The notes: a model not told the origin generated them from the sequence alone. A stretch of 11,462 nt of DNA from Spirochaetota bacterium (GCA_029548025.1 JAKPOE010000156.1:1-11462); one strand, 5' to 3'; shown: positions 1 to 8,067, counted from the first letter of the stretch. Numbers and translations are program-made.

Positions 1-2143
1 CTTTCTTTTGATTGGTCTTCCAGTCTTCGGCATCCTGGCGCCCCTGTTGCGCTGCCCAGTCGCTTAACCAGTCCGCTGCCCTGTACTGTGTCTTCTCCCA
101 GTTTTGATATAATAACGCATCGTGCATACCTTTACCTTTCATCATGTCCGCTCCTGCCAGTATGGCATTTTCCAGTGTGCCCTGCATAAACCTATTCATG
201 GGCAATACCGCATTGTGACTGCTTGCGCTTTGTCCTATTGCTGTGCCGTCAGCCAATAGTGCATTGCTTGCCCATAACGCTGCTACACTTGCCCCTGCCT
301 GCAGCATGTCATCTTTCCAGCTTCCTGTACCATCAAAACGGTTTACTACATAGCTGCTTGATGCAGTATACCCATACTGCTGCCATGAGTTGTTCCACTT
401 TTCACCATAGGCTTCACCTAACACTGCTCCCACCAGCGCCGTTGTACTGCCTATTCCCCAGCTTCGCCACTGTGCTTTACTCCCCCACTGCAGTCCAAGC
501 CCGCCGTTATCCTTGTACTCCACAAAGTTACCCAGTCCCTGTATGCCACTGCTGGTAAGCGACCCTAATACTGCTCCATAGCTCTCCTCTACCACTCCTC
601 CTGCATAGCTTGCTCCCATACTTATCCCTGTTTGTACCGCCCAGTGTTGCAGGCTTAAATCTCCGGCTGCTATATCCCCTGCCTGTCCAACACTCACGTA
701 TGCTGCTCCTACCATGGGGTTTGCTGTTACAGCACTGAGCGCCACGCCTATTCCTGCATTCACATACTGGCATATTGCATCCTGGGTTGCCTTCTCCTTC
801 TCTGCCTCATACACATCCTTTGTTATGCGCCCATACTGCCCTTTCCCTTCTTTTAGCTTTGGCCCGGGTTTTATCTGCCCAAACTGCCCTACATAGTAGC
901 TAAATCCCCATACCACATCAGGCCGCATCATCATCCCCATCCGTGTCTGTGCCTGTGCCATCACCACGTTCATGGTTGCCTCAAACTGCACCCCATCATC
1001 TTTATTGTATATATCCATCAACACCGGTATACTGTATTCCCCTAACAGCAAACTATCGGTATATACAAAGGGCTGATATGCTGGTATTGTCTGCCTTGTG
1101 CTGGTTATGGCAAGCGTTCGCTTGTACCTATTGCCATCTATGCCAAACGCATAGGCGCTTACAAACTGCAACGCTGCCTGCTCTGCCTGTTCATTGGCTG
1201 CTTCTATCTGTTCTCTGCATTGCTCCAGTAACTGCGTTAGCGCTTTCAGTAACGCTATATTTTGTGTCTTCTTCTGTACTGTAGCATATTCCTTTCCCAG
1301 CATTTGCGCATCATCAAAGATACTCCTGTTATAGCTCCCAACGCTTACCCGTGTCAAGCCAAATTCTACCTGTTGCTTTGTCATTGCCATGAGCTCACTA
1401 CTTAAAAGCTGCGGTTGATCCTTTATTATATCCACAAGGATGGCATGAACATCAACCTTGCCAATGGCATCGCCATACTGCTCTTTTATTGTTGCAAGCA
1501 TATCTGTTACTACTACCTCTATCCCTGCCATGCGCTTTAATAGCTCCTTATAGCTTACCCCGCTATAGGCATCAGCCAGCCACTGCAGCTTTTCCTCACG
1601 TAACCGCTGCATTGTCTCATCCCACTGCTTTGCCCCCTTCACCATGGATTCTTCTGACTCTTCCTGCCAGTTCTTCCACCTGCTGGCAAATCCCTTGAGC
1701 ATCATGTCCCACTGCCGTATCCCCCGCTCAAATATCCGTTTTACCATCCTGTCCCAGTCGGCTTTCTTATCCTGCATCTGCTGTTGTGTCATCTGCCACT
1801 GGTGTACCTGCAATGCCCTCCGCTGCGCTAATTCTCTATCGTTTATCCCCTCATACTGTTTCACATACCGGGCAAACAGCTCGCTTACCGCTGCTTCATT
1901 GTCGGTGCCTATCATCGCATCTAACTGGTTTATGACCTCATGGGGAATCCCTTCGGTATAACCCATATAGGCTATCATAGCACGCAGCATCCCTGGCGAC
2001 TCAGCCCCAATGGCACGTGCTGATTGATACCCGGAACTATCGCCCGCCCATATTCCGTATAAATCCTTTTCTACCGCCCTATCCACCACTACCCTATCAT
2101 ACCCCCCGCTTGTATACAGCGTTTGGGTGTGCGCTATGTATAT
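1..2143 (-). CDS. Large protein of unknown function, partial (3' end outside window; 5' end probably truncated)
   Basis: An uninterrupted frame of 714 codons runs leftward from an in-frame TAA at 2144-2146 and leaves the window still open. I checked every codon and found no stop. I do not recognise the family. The N-terminal part (about residues 50-330) is highly charged, helical and Gln/Trp-rich, with motifs such as QVHQWQMTQQQ and DRMVKRIFERG, suggesting long helices or coiled coil. The later part (about 450-650) is rich in Gly, Ala and Ser with segments such as GISMGASYAGGVV, GLGLQWGS and SSSYVVNRFDG. This mix recalls the C-terminal thirds of very large spirochaetal surface or polymorphic-toxin-like proteins, but that is only an impression. 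No ATG occurs until 1990 (codon 52) although the reading looks coding beyond it; GTG codons at 2084-2089 have no clear ribosome site. G+C is visibly higher than in the rest of the window. It may be a 5'-truncated remnant of a longer gene. The reading frame is certain; identity and start are not. Confidence 0.75.
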   Translation of the reverse strand, partial: MYIAHTQTLYTSGGYDRVVVDRAVEKDLYGIWAGDSSGYQSARAIGAESPGMLRAMIAYMGYTEGIPHEVINQLDAMIGTDNEAAVSELFARYVKQYEGINDRELAQRRALQVHQWQMTQQQMQDKKADWDRMVKRIFERGIRQWDMMLKGFASRWKNWQEESEESMVKGAKQWDETMQRLREEKLQWLADAYSGVSYKELLKRMAGIEVVVTDMLATIKEQYGDAIGKVDVHAILVDIIKDQPQLLSSELMAMTKQQVEFGLTRVSVGSYNRSIFDDAQMLGKEYATVQKKTQNIALLKALTQLLEQCREQIEAANEQAEQAALQFVSAYAFGIDGNRYKRTLAITSTRQTIPAYQPFVYTDSLLLGEYSIPVLMDIYNKDDGVQFEATMNVVMAQAQTRMGMMMRPDVVWGFSYYVGQFGQIKPGPKLKEGKGQYGRITKDVYEAEKEKATQDAICQYVNAGIGVALSAVTANPMVGAAYVSVGQAGDIAAGDLSLQHWAVQTGISMGASYAGGVVEESYGAVLGSLTSSGIQGLGNFVEYKDNGGLGLQWGSKAQWRSWGIGSTTALVGAVLGEAYGEKWNNSWQQYGYTASSSYVVNRFDGTGSWKDDMLQAGASVAALWASNALLADGTAIGQSASSHNAVLPMNRFMQGTLENAILAGADMMKGKGMHDALLYQNWEKTQYRAADWLSDWAAQQGRQDAEDWKTNQKK

Positions 2144-2157
2144 TTATAAATTTTTTC

Positions 2158-2184
2158 TTGACAAAATATGCTATCCATTACAAT
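2158..2184 (+). promoter_or_regulatory. Possible sigma70-type promoter for the lipoprotein-protease operon
   Basis: A perfect TTGACA at 2158-2163 is followed after 15 bases by TACAAT at 2179-2184; AATAAT at 2182-2187 gives an 18-base spacer instead. The -35 box is perfect but neither spacing is ideal. It points toward the lipoprotein gene at 2464 and would give a leader of roughly 270 bases, so a second promoter nearer the gene, in the AT-rich 2390-2430 stretch, is equally possible. Confidence 0.35.
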
Positions 2185-2210
2185 AATTTTGTTGATTAGG
2201 ATTAGTTTTT

Positions 2211-2244
2211 TCGTTACTGATGATGTCATCAGAATAAGTAACGA
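2211..2244. repeat. 8-bp perfect inverted repeat with inner stem
   Basis: TCGTTACT at 2211-2218 pairs exactly with AGTAACGA at 2237-2244. Inside, GATG (2219-2222) can pair with CATC (2227-2230) around a 4-base loop, leaving a 6-base bulge on one side. No T-run follows on either strand, so it does not look like an intrinsic terminator. It could be an operator, an RNA structure in the operon leader, or the end of an old mobile element. Confidence 0.55.
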
Positions 2245-2296
2245 GTAAATAAAACAAAAAAATTATAAAACGAATACTGTGTGAAGGAGTTGATAT

Positions 2297-2312
2297 ATAC
2301 ATATAAATGTAT
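2297..2312 (+). repeat. Small hairpin in the operon leader
   Basis: ATACAT (2297-2302) and ATGTAT (2307-2312) are perfect inverted repeats around the loop ATAA. All but two pairs are A-T, so the stem is weak. It matters only as one of three hairpins between the possible promoter and the lipoprotein start. Confidence 0.3.
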
Positions 2313-2369
2313 GGGACATCATCTCATAATAAATAATATCCCAATTTTATTTTAGAAGGCTCATAATCG

Positions 2370-2394
2370 TGGATTAATAATATCAATCCATTTT
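2370..2394 (+). terminator. Weak terminator or attenuator-like hairpin upstream of the lipoprotein gene
   Basis: TGGATT at 2370-2375 pairs with AATCCA at 2385-2390 around a 9-base AT loop. The stem can be extended by one G-U pair and is directly followed by TTTT (2391-2394). The stem is short and the T-run brief, so at best it is an inefficient terminator or attenuator within the leader. Confidence 0.25.
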
Positions 2395-2463
2395 GCATTG
2401 TTCATATATACATTTAATTTTAAATATAAGAATACAAATAAGAATATGATAGGGAGGAGTTTT

Positions 2464-3957
2464 ATGAAAAAACAAAATGTTTGTACAATTGGTAATCTAT
2501 TGCTTCTAACATTGATGATTGCATGCGGTGGTGGAGGCGGCGGGGGCGGTTCAAGTTCAGTCGTTCCATCAATCATTCTGCCTCCATCGGGCATTAATGC
2601 AAGTGATGGCTCTTATAACAACTGTGTCGTTATAACATGGAATGCAGTAAGCAATGCTAAGACATATGTCATCTATCGCTCTGACGTCATCAATGGCACT
2701 TATGACAAAATTGGCGATGAAGTATCAACCAGTTATGAAGATTCAACTGTTACAAAACAAAAACCATACTTCTACAGGGTTTCAGCTATCTCGCAAACTG
2801 ATGCTGAAAGTGAAAAAAGTCAGGCAGATAGTGGCTATTCAGATGACATGCCAGGTGCTATTACTGTTACCGCTACCAATGGCGATAACCCTGACAGGGT
2901 CAGTGTATCATGGAATTCTGATGCCAATTCAACCCAGTATAGAGTGTATCGTTCACGAGCCGCCAATGGCAGTTATGAATTGATTGGTACTTTCCAAACA
3001 ACATCATGCGAGGATACTACAATAACGCCAGGATTAAACTATTATTATAAGGTACAGGGCGGGACCGATTATCCAACATGGGGGCAATTGAGTAACTATG
3101 ACAATGGATATGCCAGTTTACAAACTCCTGCTGCTTCGGCTTCACAGGGAACATACACCAACAGGATTACCATAACATGGGCTGATATTCCATACGAAAC
3201 ATCATATACTGTCCACCGTTCAACAAGTCAGGATGGAACCTACACACAGATAGCAACAGTTGCAACCAATAGCACATCATATAACGATACCAGTTCAACC
3301 GTAATAAATAATCCCGATGGAGACTATTATTATAAAGTACAGGCTGTTTCTGAAGTAGCAAGCCAGCTTAGCAACGCATCATTGGGGTATATTGCGCTTC
3401 CCTATCCATCAGGGATAACAGCAACCGATGGCACCTGCTATCAACATGTTACAATTTCATGGAACGCTGTTACCGGCGCCACATCATACAATGTGTACAG
3501 GTCTGAAACCCAGGATGGAATGTATTCTCAAATTGCTTCATCGATAACAGCTACAAGTTATAATGATACAACTGCCACAGAAACCACACATTACTATTAC
3601 AAGGTCAGTGCTACAAAAAATAGAGAGAGCCAGCCTGGCAATGCCGATGAAGGTTACAAAAAAGATCCTGCAACCAGTACACTATTCAGGATAACATGGC
3701 AGGCTAATAGGGAAAAAGCTGTTAACAGCAATGGAGGAGGATATAGAGTATATTACAATCAAACAGGTACATTTGCCTACGGCGATAGTTACTTTGAAAT
3801 TCCATATTCCAGTGGTTTATTAGCACCCACTCACTATGATTTTGAACGAAACTCAGCACAAACAGGTACCTGGTACGTATGGGTTGTTGCCTACTCAAAC
3901 CTTGATGGTATTTTGCTAAGTCTGCAATCAACACCTATACAGGTTACCGTTGAATAA
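2464..3957 (+). CDS. Lipoprotein with tandem fibronectin type III-like repeats
   Basis: The protein has 497 residues. The ATG at 2464 is chosen because GGGAGGAG at 2452-2459 lies just upstream; the in-frame ATG at 2398 has no such site and would bury the signal sequence. The N-terminus MKKQ, a hydrophobic stretch (residues 11-20) and LMIAC with Cys21 form a lipoprotein signal; Met at -3 is unusual but tolerated in relaxed lipoboxes. Cys21 is followed by eight Gly and three Ser, a flexible tether. Four FN3-like units follow at about 39-126, 130-217, 221-310 and 314-399. Each has the pattern ITWN...Y.VYRS...DG.Y..I...YYYKV.A. A fifth, divergent unit (403-497) has LFRITWQ and GYRVYY. No enzymatic motif is visible. 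The likely role is a membrane-anchored binding or adhesive protein (inference). It is the first gene of a probable operon; the protease starts 25 bases after its stop. FN3 assignment is by recognition of the pattern, not a profile search. Confidence 0.9.
   Translation: MKKQNVCTIGNLLLLTLMIACGGGGGGGGSSSVVPSIILPPSGINASDGSYNNCVVITWNAVSNAKTYVIYRSDVINGTYDKIGDEVSTSYEDSTVTKQKPYFYRVSAISQTDAESEKSQADSGYSDDMPGAITVTATNGDNPDRVSVSWNSDANSTQYRVYRSRAANGSYELIGTFQTTSCEDTTITPGLNYYYKVQGGTDYPTWGQLSNYDNGYASLQTPAASASQGTYTNRITITWADIPYETSYTVHRSTSQDGTYTQIATVATNSTSYNDTSSTVINNPDGDYYYKVQAVSEVASQLSNASLGYIALPYPSGITATDGTCYQHVTISWNAVTGATSYNVYRSETQDGMYSQIASSITATSYNDTTATETTHYYYKVSATKNRESQPGNADEGYKKDPATSTLFRITWQANREKAVNSNGGGYRVYYNQTGTFAYGDSYFEIPYSSGLLAPTHYDFERNSAQTGTWYVWVVAYSNLDGILLSLQSTPIQVTVE
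2578..3660 (+). repeat. Four tandem FN3-domain-coding units
   Basis: Units at about 2578-2841, 2851-3114, 3124-3393 and 3403-3660 encode domains of 86-90 residues sharing the WN..../VYRS/DG.Y/YYYKV signature. Their DNA has diverged clearly, so the duplications are old and recombination between units is unlikely to be frequent. Confidence 0.75.
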
Positions 3958-3967
3958 TACTATGAAC

Positions 3968-3974
3968 AAAGGAG
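3968..3974 (+). promoter_or_regulatory. Ribosome binding site that decides the protease start
   Basis: AAAGGAG lies 8 bases before the ATG at 3983. Earlier in-frame ATG codons at 3950 and 3962 have no such site, and the first would overlap the end of the lipoprotein gene. A start at 3983 also gives a standard signal peptide. Confidence 0.75.
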
Positions 3975-3982
3975 TTTTGATT

Positions 3983-5869
3983 ATGAAACCAGGAAAAACA
4001 AATATACTATTTACATTAGCATTATCCATTATTATTACCACCAGCTTATGTTTCAGTCATGCAGCCTTTGGTAAACAAAAGCCATTAAATAGTGCAAATA
4101 CTATGAAACTTAATACAAGCACCGTAAAAAACTCACAGATGAAAGGTGCATTTGTTCAACAGTATGTCCCCGGTGAGGTGATAGTAAAATTTAAAAATAC
4201 AACCAATTTACAGATAAAATCACAGAGCATAGCCGCCATTGGTCATACAATGCTCAAAAATTTAGGTTCAACATCTATTGTGCATATTAAACTAAAAGAA
4301 AATGAATCAGTTGAACATGCTATCCATGCATACAAAAATAACCCCAATGTCGAATACGCCCAGCCAAATTATATTTACCATATCTTTTCAACTCCCAATG
4401 ATTCCAGCTACGGTCAGTTATGGGGACTAAACAATACCGGGCAAACAATAACCGGAGGAACATATCCCAACAACAACCCTGGTACAACAGGGTGTGATAT
4501 CGATGCCGAATCAGCATGGGATAAAATAACTGATTGCTCTTCGGTGATAGTAGCAGTAATAGACACGGGCGTTAACTATAACCATGAGGATTTAGCAGAC
4601 AATATGTGGGACGGTTCCGCTTCCGGATATAATTATCATGGCTATGACTTTGTTAATAGCGATTATGATCCCATGGATTTTAATGGGCATGGTACCCATG
4701 TAGCAGGCATTATAGGAGCGGTAGGGAATAACGGAAAAGGCGTCACCGGTGTATGCTGGAATGTCAAGATTATGGCGGTGAGGGTACTTAATGCAGTAGG
4801 TGAAGGAACAACAGCCAATATTGTAAGCGGTATAAACTTTGCTGTTAGTAGAGGGGCAAAAGTAATCAATATGAGTTTGGGTGGAAATCTAAGCGATGCA
4901 GTTTTTTCCAATGCTATAACCAATGCACAAAACAATGGAGTATTGGTAGTAGTTGCGGCGGGTAATAAAGGATATAACCTGAATACTGCCGGCAAAGATT
5001 CATACCCCTGTGAATATACACAGGACAATATTGTATGCGTGGCAGCGCTTGATCAGGCATATGCTCTGGCCGATTTTTCAAACTATGGTGCAACAGGGGT
5101 TGATGTAGGCGCTCCCGGAACCAATATAGTAAGTGGATATTTTGGTAACTATCAAGCTATCACCACAGATGATTTTTCCAGTGGATGGGGATTAACAGGG
5201 TGGGCACAGCAGGCTAATCTTGGCGGCTTTCCAGCACTTACTGATCCAACTAATTTCAATTATTCCAATGAATACTTAGCATATGCAAATCACAAGGCAT
5301 ATAAAAGTTTTAGTTTATCAGGCTATACTAATGCGATCCTGTTATTTGAAGCGTATATTGATATTGAAGGAGGTTATGATTTTTTCAGTGTCAATTACAA
5401 AATTGGTACGGGAGATCCTTTTGTAACCGGGCAACAATTATTGAGAATATCAGGGAGTTTTAGTAATCCATGGTATCATGATTATTATCCATTCCCATTT
5501 GATATTTCATCGTATACCGGTACAAACTGCTCCATAGGATTCCGATTACAATCTGATGGAAGTTATCAATACACTGGTGTTGCAATCCGTAATTTTGCAA
5601 TAGTAAATGCAAATACCTCCGTCACCAACGCATATGAGGTTATGGATGGCACATCTATGGCTTCCCCGTATGTTGCAGGGCTTGCCGCTATGCTTATTGC
5701 CTTTAATCCGGACTATACCTATCAGGATGTAGCCAATGCACTAAAAAATGGAGGGGAAACAGTTGCCTCTCTAGCTGGTATAACAACAACAGGCAAGTCT
5801 ATCAATGCATGGGGTTCATTGAAATATATCAATACTCCAGCAGGGTTGTCTGCACAACAAATTCAGTAA
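3983..5869 (+). CDS. Secreted subtilisin-like serine protease (family S8) with prodomain and inserted beta-rich domain
   Basis: The protein has 628 residues. A signal peptide (residues 1-29, hydrophobic core 8-22, SHAAFG at its end) indicates export. Residues about 60-134 form a fervidolysin-type/I9-like prodomain (PGEVIVKFK ... NPNVEYAQPNYIY), which in this family acts as folding chaperone and inhibitor until cleaved. The mature part begins near TPNDSSYGQLWGLNNTGQ. The catalytic set is complete: Asp194 in AVIDTG, His236 in NGHGTHVAG, oxyanion Asn328 in VAAGN and Ser558 in DGTSMASP. About 150 residues (about 395-550) separate APGTNIVSGY from GTSMASP. In most subtilases this gap is short; here it holds DDFSSGWGLTGWAQQ and an aromatic, beta-strand-rich region resembling a jelly-roll binding module, inserted just before the catalytic Ser segment. 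There is no C-terminal sorting domain. It lies between the FN3 lipoprotein and a small prodomain-like lipoprotein. Family assignment is very secure; substrate is unknown. Confidence 0.96.
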   Translation: MKPGKTNILFTLALSIIITTSLCFSHAAFGKQKPLNSANTMKLNTSTVKNSQMKGAFVQQYVPGEVIVKFKNTTNLQIKSQSIAAIGHTMLKNLGSTSIVHIKLKENESVEHAIHAYKNNPNVEYAQPNYIYHIFSTPNDSSYGQLWGLNNTGQTITGGTYPNNNPGTTGCDIDAESAWDKITDCSSVIVAVIDTGVNYNHEDLADNMWDGSASGYNYHGYDFVNSDYDPMDFNGHGTHVAGIIGAVGNNGKGVTGVCWNVKIMAVRVLNAVGEGTTANIVSGINFAVSRGAKVINMSLGGNLSDAVFSNAITNAQNNGVLVVVAAGNKGYNLNTAGKDSYPCEYTQDNIVCVAALDQAYALADFSNYGATGVDVGAPGTNIVSGYFGNYQAITTDDFSSGWGLTGWAQQANLGGFPALTDPTNFNYSNEYLAYANHKAYKSFSLSGYTNAILLFEAYIDIEGGYDFFSVNYKIGTGDPFVTGQQLLRISGSFSNPWYHDYYPFPFDISSYTGTNCSIGFRLQSDGSYQYTGVAIRNFAIVNANTSVTNAYEVMDGTSMASPYVAGLAAMLIAFNPDYTYQDVANALKNGGETVASLAGITTTGKSINAWGSLKYINTPAGLSAQQIQ

Positions 5870-5883
5870 TAGGTGTGTAGTGC

Positions 5884-6237
5884 ATGAAAAAAATATATTG
5901 TATACTGTTAATCACAGGCATGATGTTTTGTGCTCATGCCTGTGCACATGTAAATCAACCTGATACAAAGGTAACTCCGGTGAAACAACAACAAAAGTTT
6001 GCTCAGAATGTTGTTCCCTGTGAATATTTATTTACTGTTGATGAAACCTGTGATGTGCAGTGCTTATACTCGCTACTAGTAAAAGACTACAGCATTACCA
6101 ACATTAAAGCCATAGGTAACAATCTATTCCTGGTTACTTTTACTATTGATCCTGGCATGGACGCTTTATTGTCCATGTATAATAATATATCTACAATAAA
6201 GGCTATACAGCCAAATTTTAAGTATAAACTACAGTAA
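5884..6237 (+). CDS. Small exported (probably lipo-) protein resembling a stand-alone subtilase prodomain/inhibitor
   Basis: The protein has 117 residues, starts 14 bases after the protease stop and has a weak AGGTG ribosome site at 5871-5875. The N-terminus MKKIYC, a hydrophobic stretch and AHAC with Cys20 suggest a lipoprotein signal; Cys16 is less likely and simple secretion is possible. Residues 70-115 line up well with the C-terminal half of the prodomain in the adjacent protease (its residues 89-133). IKAIGNNLFLVTF matches LKNLGSTSIVHIK, and the ends IKAIQPNFKYK and VEYAQPNYIYH share the QPN-aromatic motif that closes such prodomains. The first half of the fold (about 46-68, EYLFTVDE...) is weaker but compatible. 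Three Cys (46, 56, 60) could form a disulfide. I infer a dedicated inhibitor or folding helper of the protease, similar in principle to I9-type inhibitors. It may instead be a decayed duplicate. No catalytic motif is present. Confidence 0.75.
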   Translation: MKKIYCILLITGMMFCAHACAHVNQPDTKVTPVKQQQKFAQNVVPCEYLFTVDETCDVQCLYSLLVKDYSITNIKAIGNNLFLVTFTIDPGMDALLSMYNNISTIKAIQPNFKYKLQ

Positions 6238-6249
6238 TATTCATCTTCC

Positions 6250-8067
6250 CTATGTATTAAATTTTTTTACAACCTGATTCAAACTTTCTGCCTGTGAGGA
6301 AAGCTCTTCAGATGCTGCAGCCAGTTCCTCAGAACCGCTTGACACCACCTGGGTGATTTCATTGATCTGGTTGATAGCTTTGATAATCTCATTGGTTGAA
6401 GCACTCTGCTCTTCCATCATCATTGATATTTCTTCAGACATCTTGTTAACTTCCTCTACATCGCCCTTGACATCATTGCTCATTCGGTTGAGCTCCTGTG
6501 ATGACTGCGCAATATTTTCCATAAGCACTGCTGTTGTTTTTACATTTTCAATAATCTTTCGCAGTGATTCGGCCGTCCTTTCCACAAGCCCTGAACCTGC
6601 GTTTACTTTATTATTTGTTTCATGGATAAGCTTATTGATCTCTTTTGAACTTTCGGCAGTTTGATCAGCCAATTTTGATATCTCTTCTGCTACAACGGCA
6701 AAGCCTTTCCCATGCTCACCCGCTCGTGCAGCTTCTATTGAAGCGTTGAGTGAAAGCAAATTGATCTGGTCAGAAATATCTGAAATTATTGTTACAATTT
6801 CAGTAATACGTTTTGAGCTTTCGTTTATCTCTTTCATGCCGCTTACAGTACTCCCTAAAATTGATTCGCCATCCTTTGCATAGTCATGGGTTTCGTCTGC
6901 CATTGTATACGCTTCCTGGGCATTGTGATTAATACGATTGATAGCATCAGCTAAATATTCCATAGAGTTTCGGGTTGCGTCTGCTTTCTTTGCCTGATGT
7001 TTGGCATTTTCTGAAACCGAGTCGATAGTTGCCTTAATCTCTTCCATGGCAGAGGATGTTTCTTCAATGGAAGCTGCCTGATCCTGAGCGACATTGGCAA
7101 GCTGCTGGCTTGACTGAGTCATCTCTGTTGATGACGAAGCCACATGATCTGCTGCATCTTTCACAGCCAGGATAAGCAAGCGCAGATTATCAATAAATTG
7201 ATTAAACAGCAATGCAAGTTTTCCAACCTCATCATCGCTCTCAATAGCTATTTTATGTGTTAAATCGCCTTCACCCCTGTTCATCTCTTCCAGCGATTTC
7301 ACCATTTCATCCAGTGGACTCAATCCTTTCCTTACAACCCTTCGTATAAGAACTATCGCCAAACCTAAAATGATTAAATTGGCGACAACACTTATAATAA
7401 GAATCTGGAATCGTGCGGCAACATATTCCTTTAACGAATAGACAATCTCAAACGCTCCATGAACCTCTCCTGCTTTCCACCCTTCCATGGTGCCGCCCGT
7501 TGGGTCTTTTCCATCGTCGCGCCCCCACAATGCTTTTGATTGTGCAGGGTCGCCATGGCATATCAAACAATCCTTTGTAAGCCTTACCGGCCTGAAATAA
7601 CGCAGTACATTGTTTTTATAATCCAGCAAAAAGTATTCAGGTACATTTTTGGTTTTTAGCTCATCGAGCACCTTTTGCTCTAATGGTGTTGGTGTATTTG
7701 CCTTATTTCGTGGGTATTCCTTTGGTACTCTAAAAGTATAGCCAAGCACCTCTGCTTTTTTTTGCATGGTTATAATTGATGAAAAAACCGGTACTGAGTA
7801 TATAAATTTTCCTTTGATATCCTTTTTTAAATAGTCTGTATCGTAAAGCTGCCGTTCCCAGTTATCTGCCATATACTCACGCATCGCCTCACCCATTGTG
7901 CATATTGATCGTGCCTTGTCAATAAACTGACGTTCAACTTCGCCTATAAAACTTATGCGCCAGAATATGTTGGTAAATAACAAGCTTACAATAAGCACAA
8001 CAATCACCCCAACCGTAACACGAGCTTTGATTGATAGTTTATTGAGAATCTCATTTATTTTTTTCAT
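6250..8067 (-). CDS. Methyl-accepting chemotaxis protein with periplasmic haem-binding (Tll0287/DUF3365-like) sensor domain
   Basis: The protein has 605 residues. The start at [10 protein letters not shown] (8067) is preferred because GAGGAGGAG precedes it; a 28-residue extension to 8151 has no good ribosome site. Order of parts: transmembrane helix (about 16-34); periplasmic domain (about 35-218) with a c-type haem motif CLICH at 167-171, framed by [12 protein letters not shown] and GDP, as in the Tll0287-like domain; second transmembrane helix (about 219-243); HAMP (about 244-298, with [14 protein letters not shown] and GEGDLT); then a long coiled-coil signalling domain with the diagnostic hairpin [19 protein letters not shown] and [17 protein letters not shown] (433-469). 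Receptors of this type signal through CheW and CheA to flagella. The haem suggests sensing of redox state, oxygen, NO or CO (inference). No C-terminal CheR-docking pentapeptide is seen. Its stop faces the small lipoprotein's stop across 12 bases, so the two transcripts converge with no clear hairpin between. Confidence 0.95.
   Translation of the reverse strand: MKKINEILNKLSIKARVTVGVIVVLIVSLLFTNIFWRISFIGEVERQFIDKARSICTMGEAMREYMADNWERQLYDTDYLKKDIKGKFIYSVPVFSSIITMQKKAEVLGYTFRVPKEYPRNKANTPTPLEQKVLDELKTKNVPEYFLLDYKNNVLRYFRPVRLTKDCLICHGDPAQSKALWGRDDGKDPTGGTMEGWKAGEVHGAFEIVYSLKEYVAARFQILIISVVANLIILGLAIVLIRRVVRKGLSPLDEMVKSLEEMNRGEGDLTHKIAIESDDEVGKLALLFNQFIDNLRLLILAVKDAADHVASSSTEMTQSSQQLANVAQDQAASIEETSSAMEEIKATIDSVSENAKHQAKKADATRNSMEYLADAINRINHNAQEAYTMADETHDYAKDGESILGSTVSGMKEINESSKRITEIVTIISDISDQINLLSLNASIEAARAGEHGKGFAVVAEEISKLADQTAESSKEINKLIHETNNKVNAGSGLVERTAESLRKIIENVKTTAVLMENIAQSSQELNRMSNDVKGDVEEVNKMSEEISMMMEEQSASTNEIIKAINQINEITQVVSSGSEELAAASEELSSQAESLNQVVKKFNT

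Larger units (their letters stand above)
2144..2463. other. AT-rich intergenic region with several inverted repeats
   Basis: This 320-base stretch separates the leftward partial gene from the rightward lipoprotein gene. I see no convincing gene. A 9-codon frame begins at the ATG at 2307, but it lacks a properly spaced ribosome site. It holds a possible promoter (2158-2184), an 8-bp inverted repeat (2211-2244) and two smaller hairpins (2297-2312, 2370-2390), described separately. The abrupt change from about half G+C to strongly AT-rich DNA coincides with the loss of the open frame to its left. Confidence 0.7.

Noticed and set aside
223..1961. Several plus-strand reading frames of 60-113 codons
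   Set aside because: They lie opposite the uninterrupted 714-codon minus-strand frame, overlap one another, and have the low-complexity Leu/Pro/Ser/Cys composition typical of antisense shadows.
2307..2336. 9-codon leader peptide
   Set aside because: The only purine-rich site (2284-2289) is 17 bases away, and the frame has no regulatory codon run.
2398..2463. 22-residue N-terminal extension of the FN3 lipoprotein
   Set aside because: No ribosome site precedes the ATG at 2398, the extension would bury the lipoprotein signal, and a strong site sits before the ATG at 2464.
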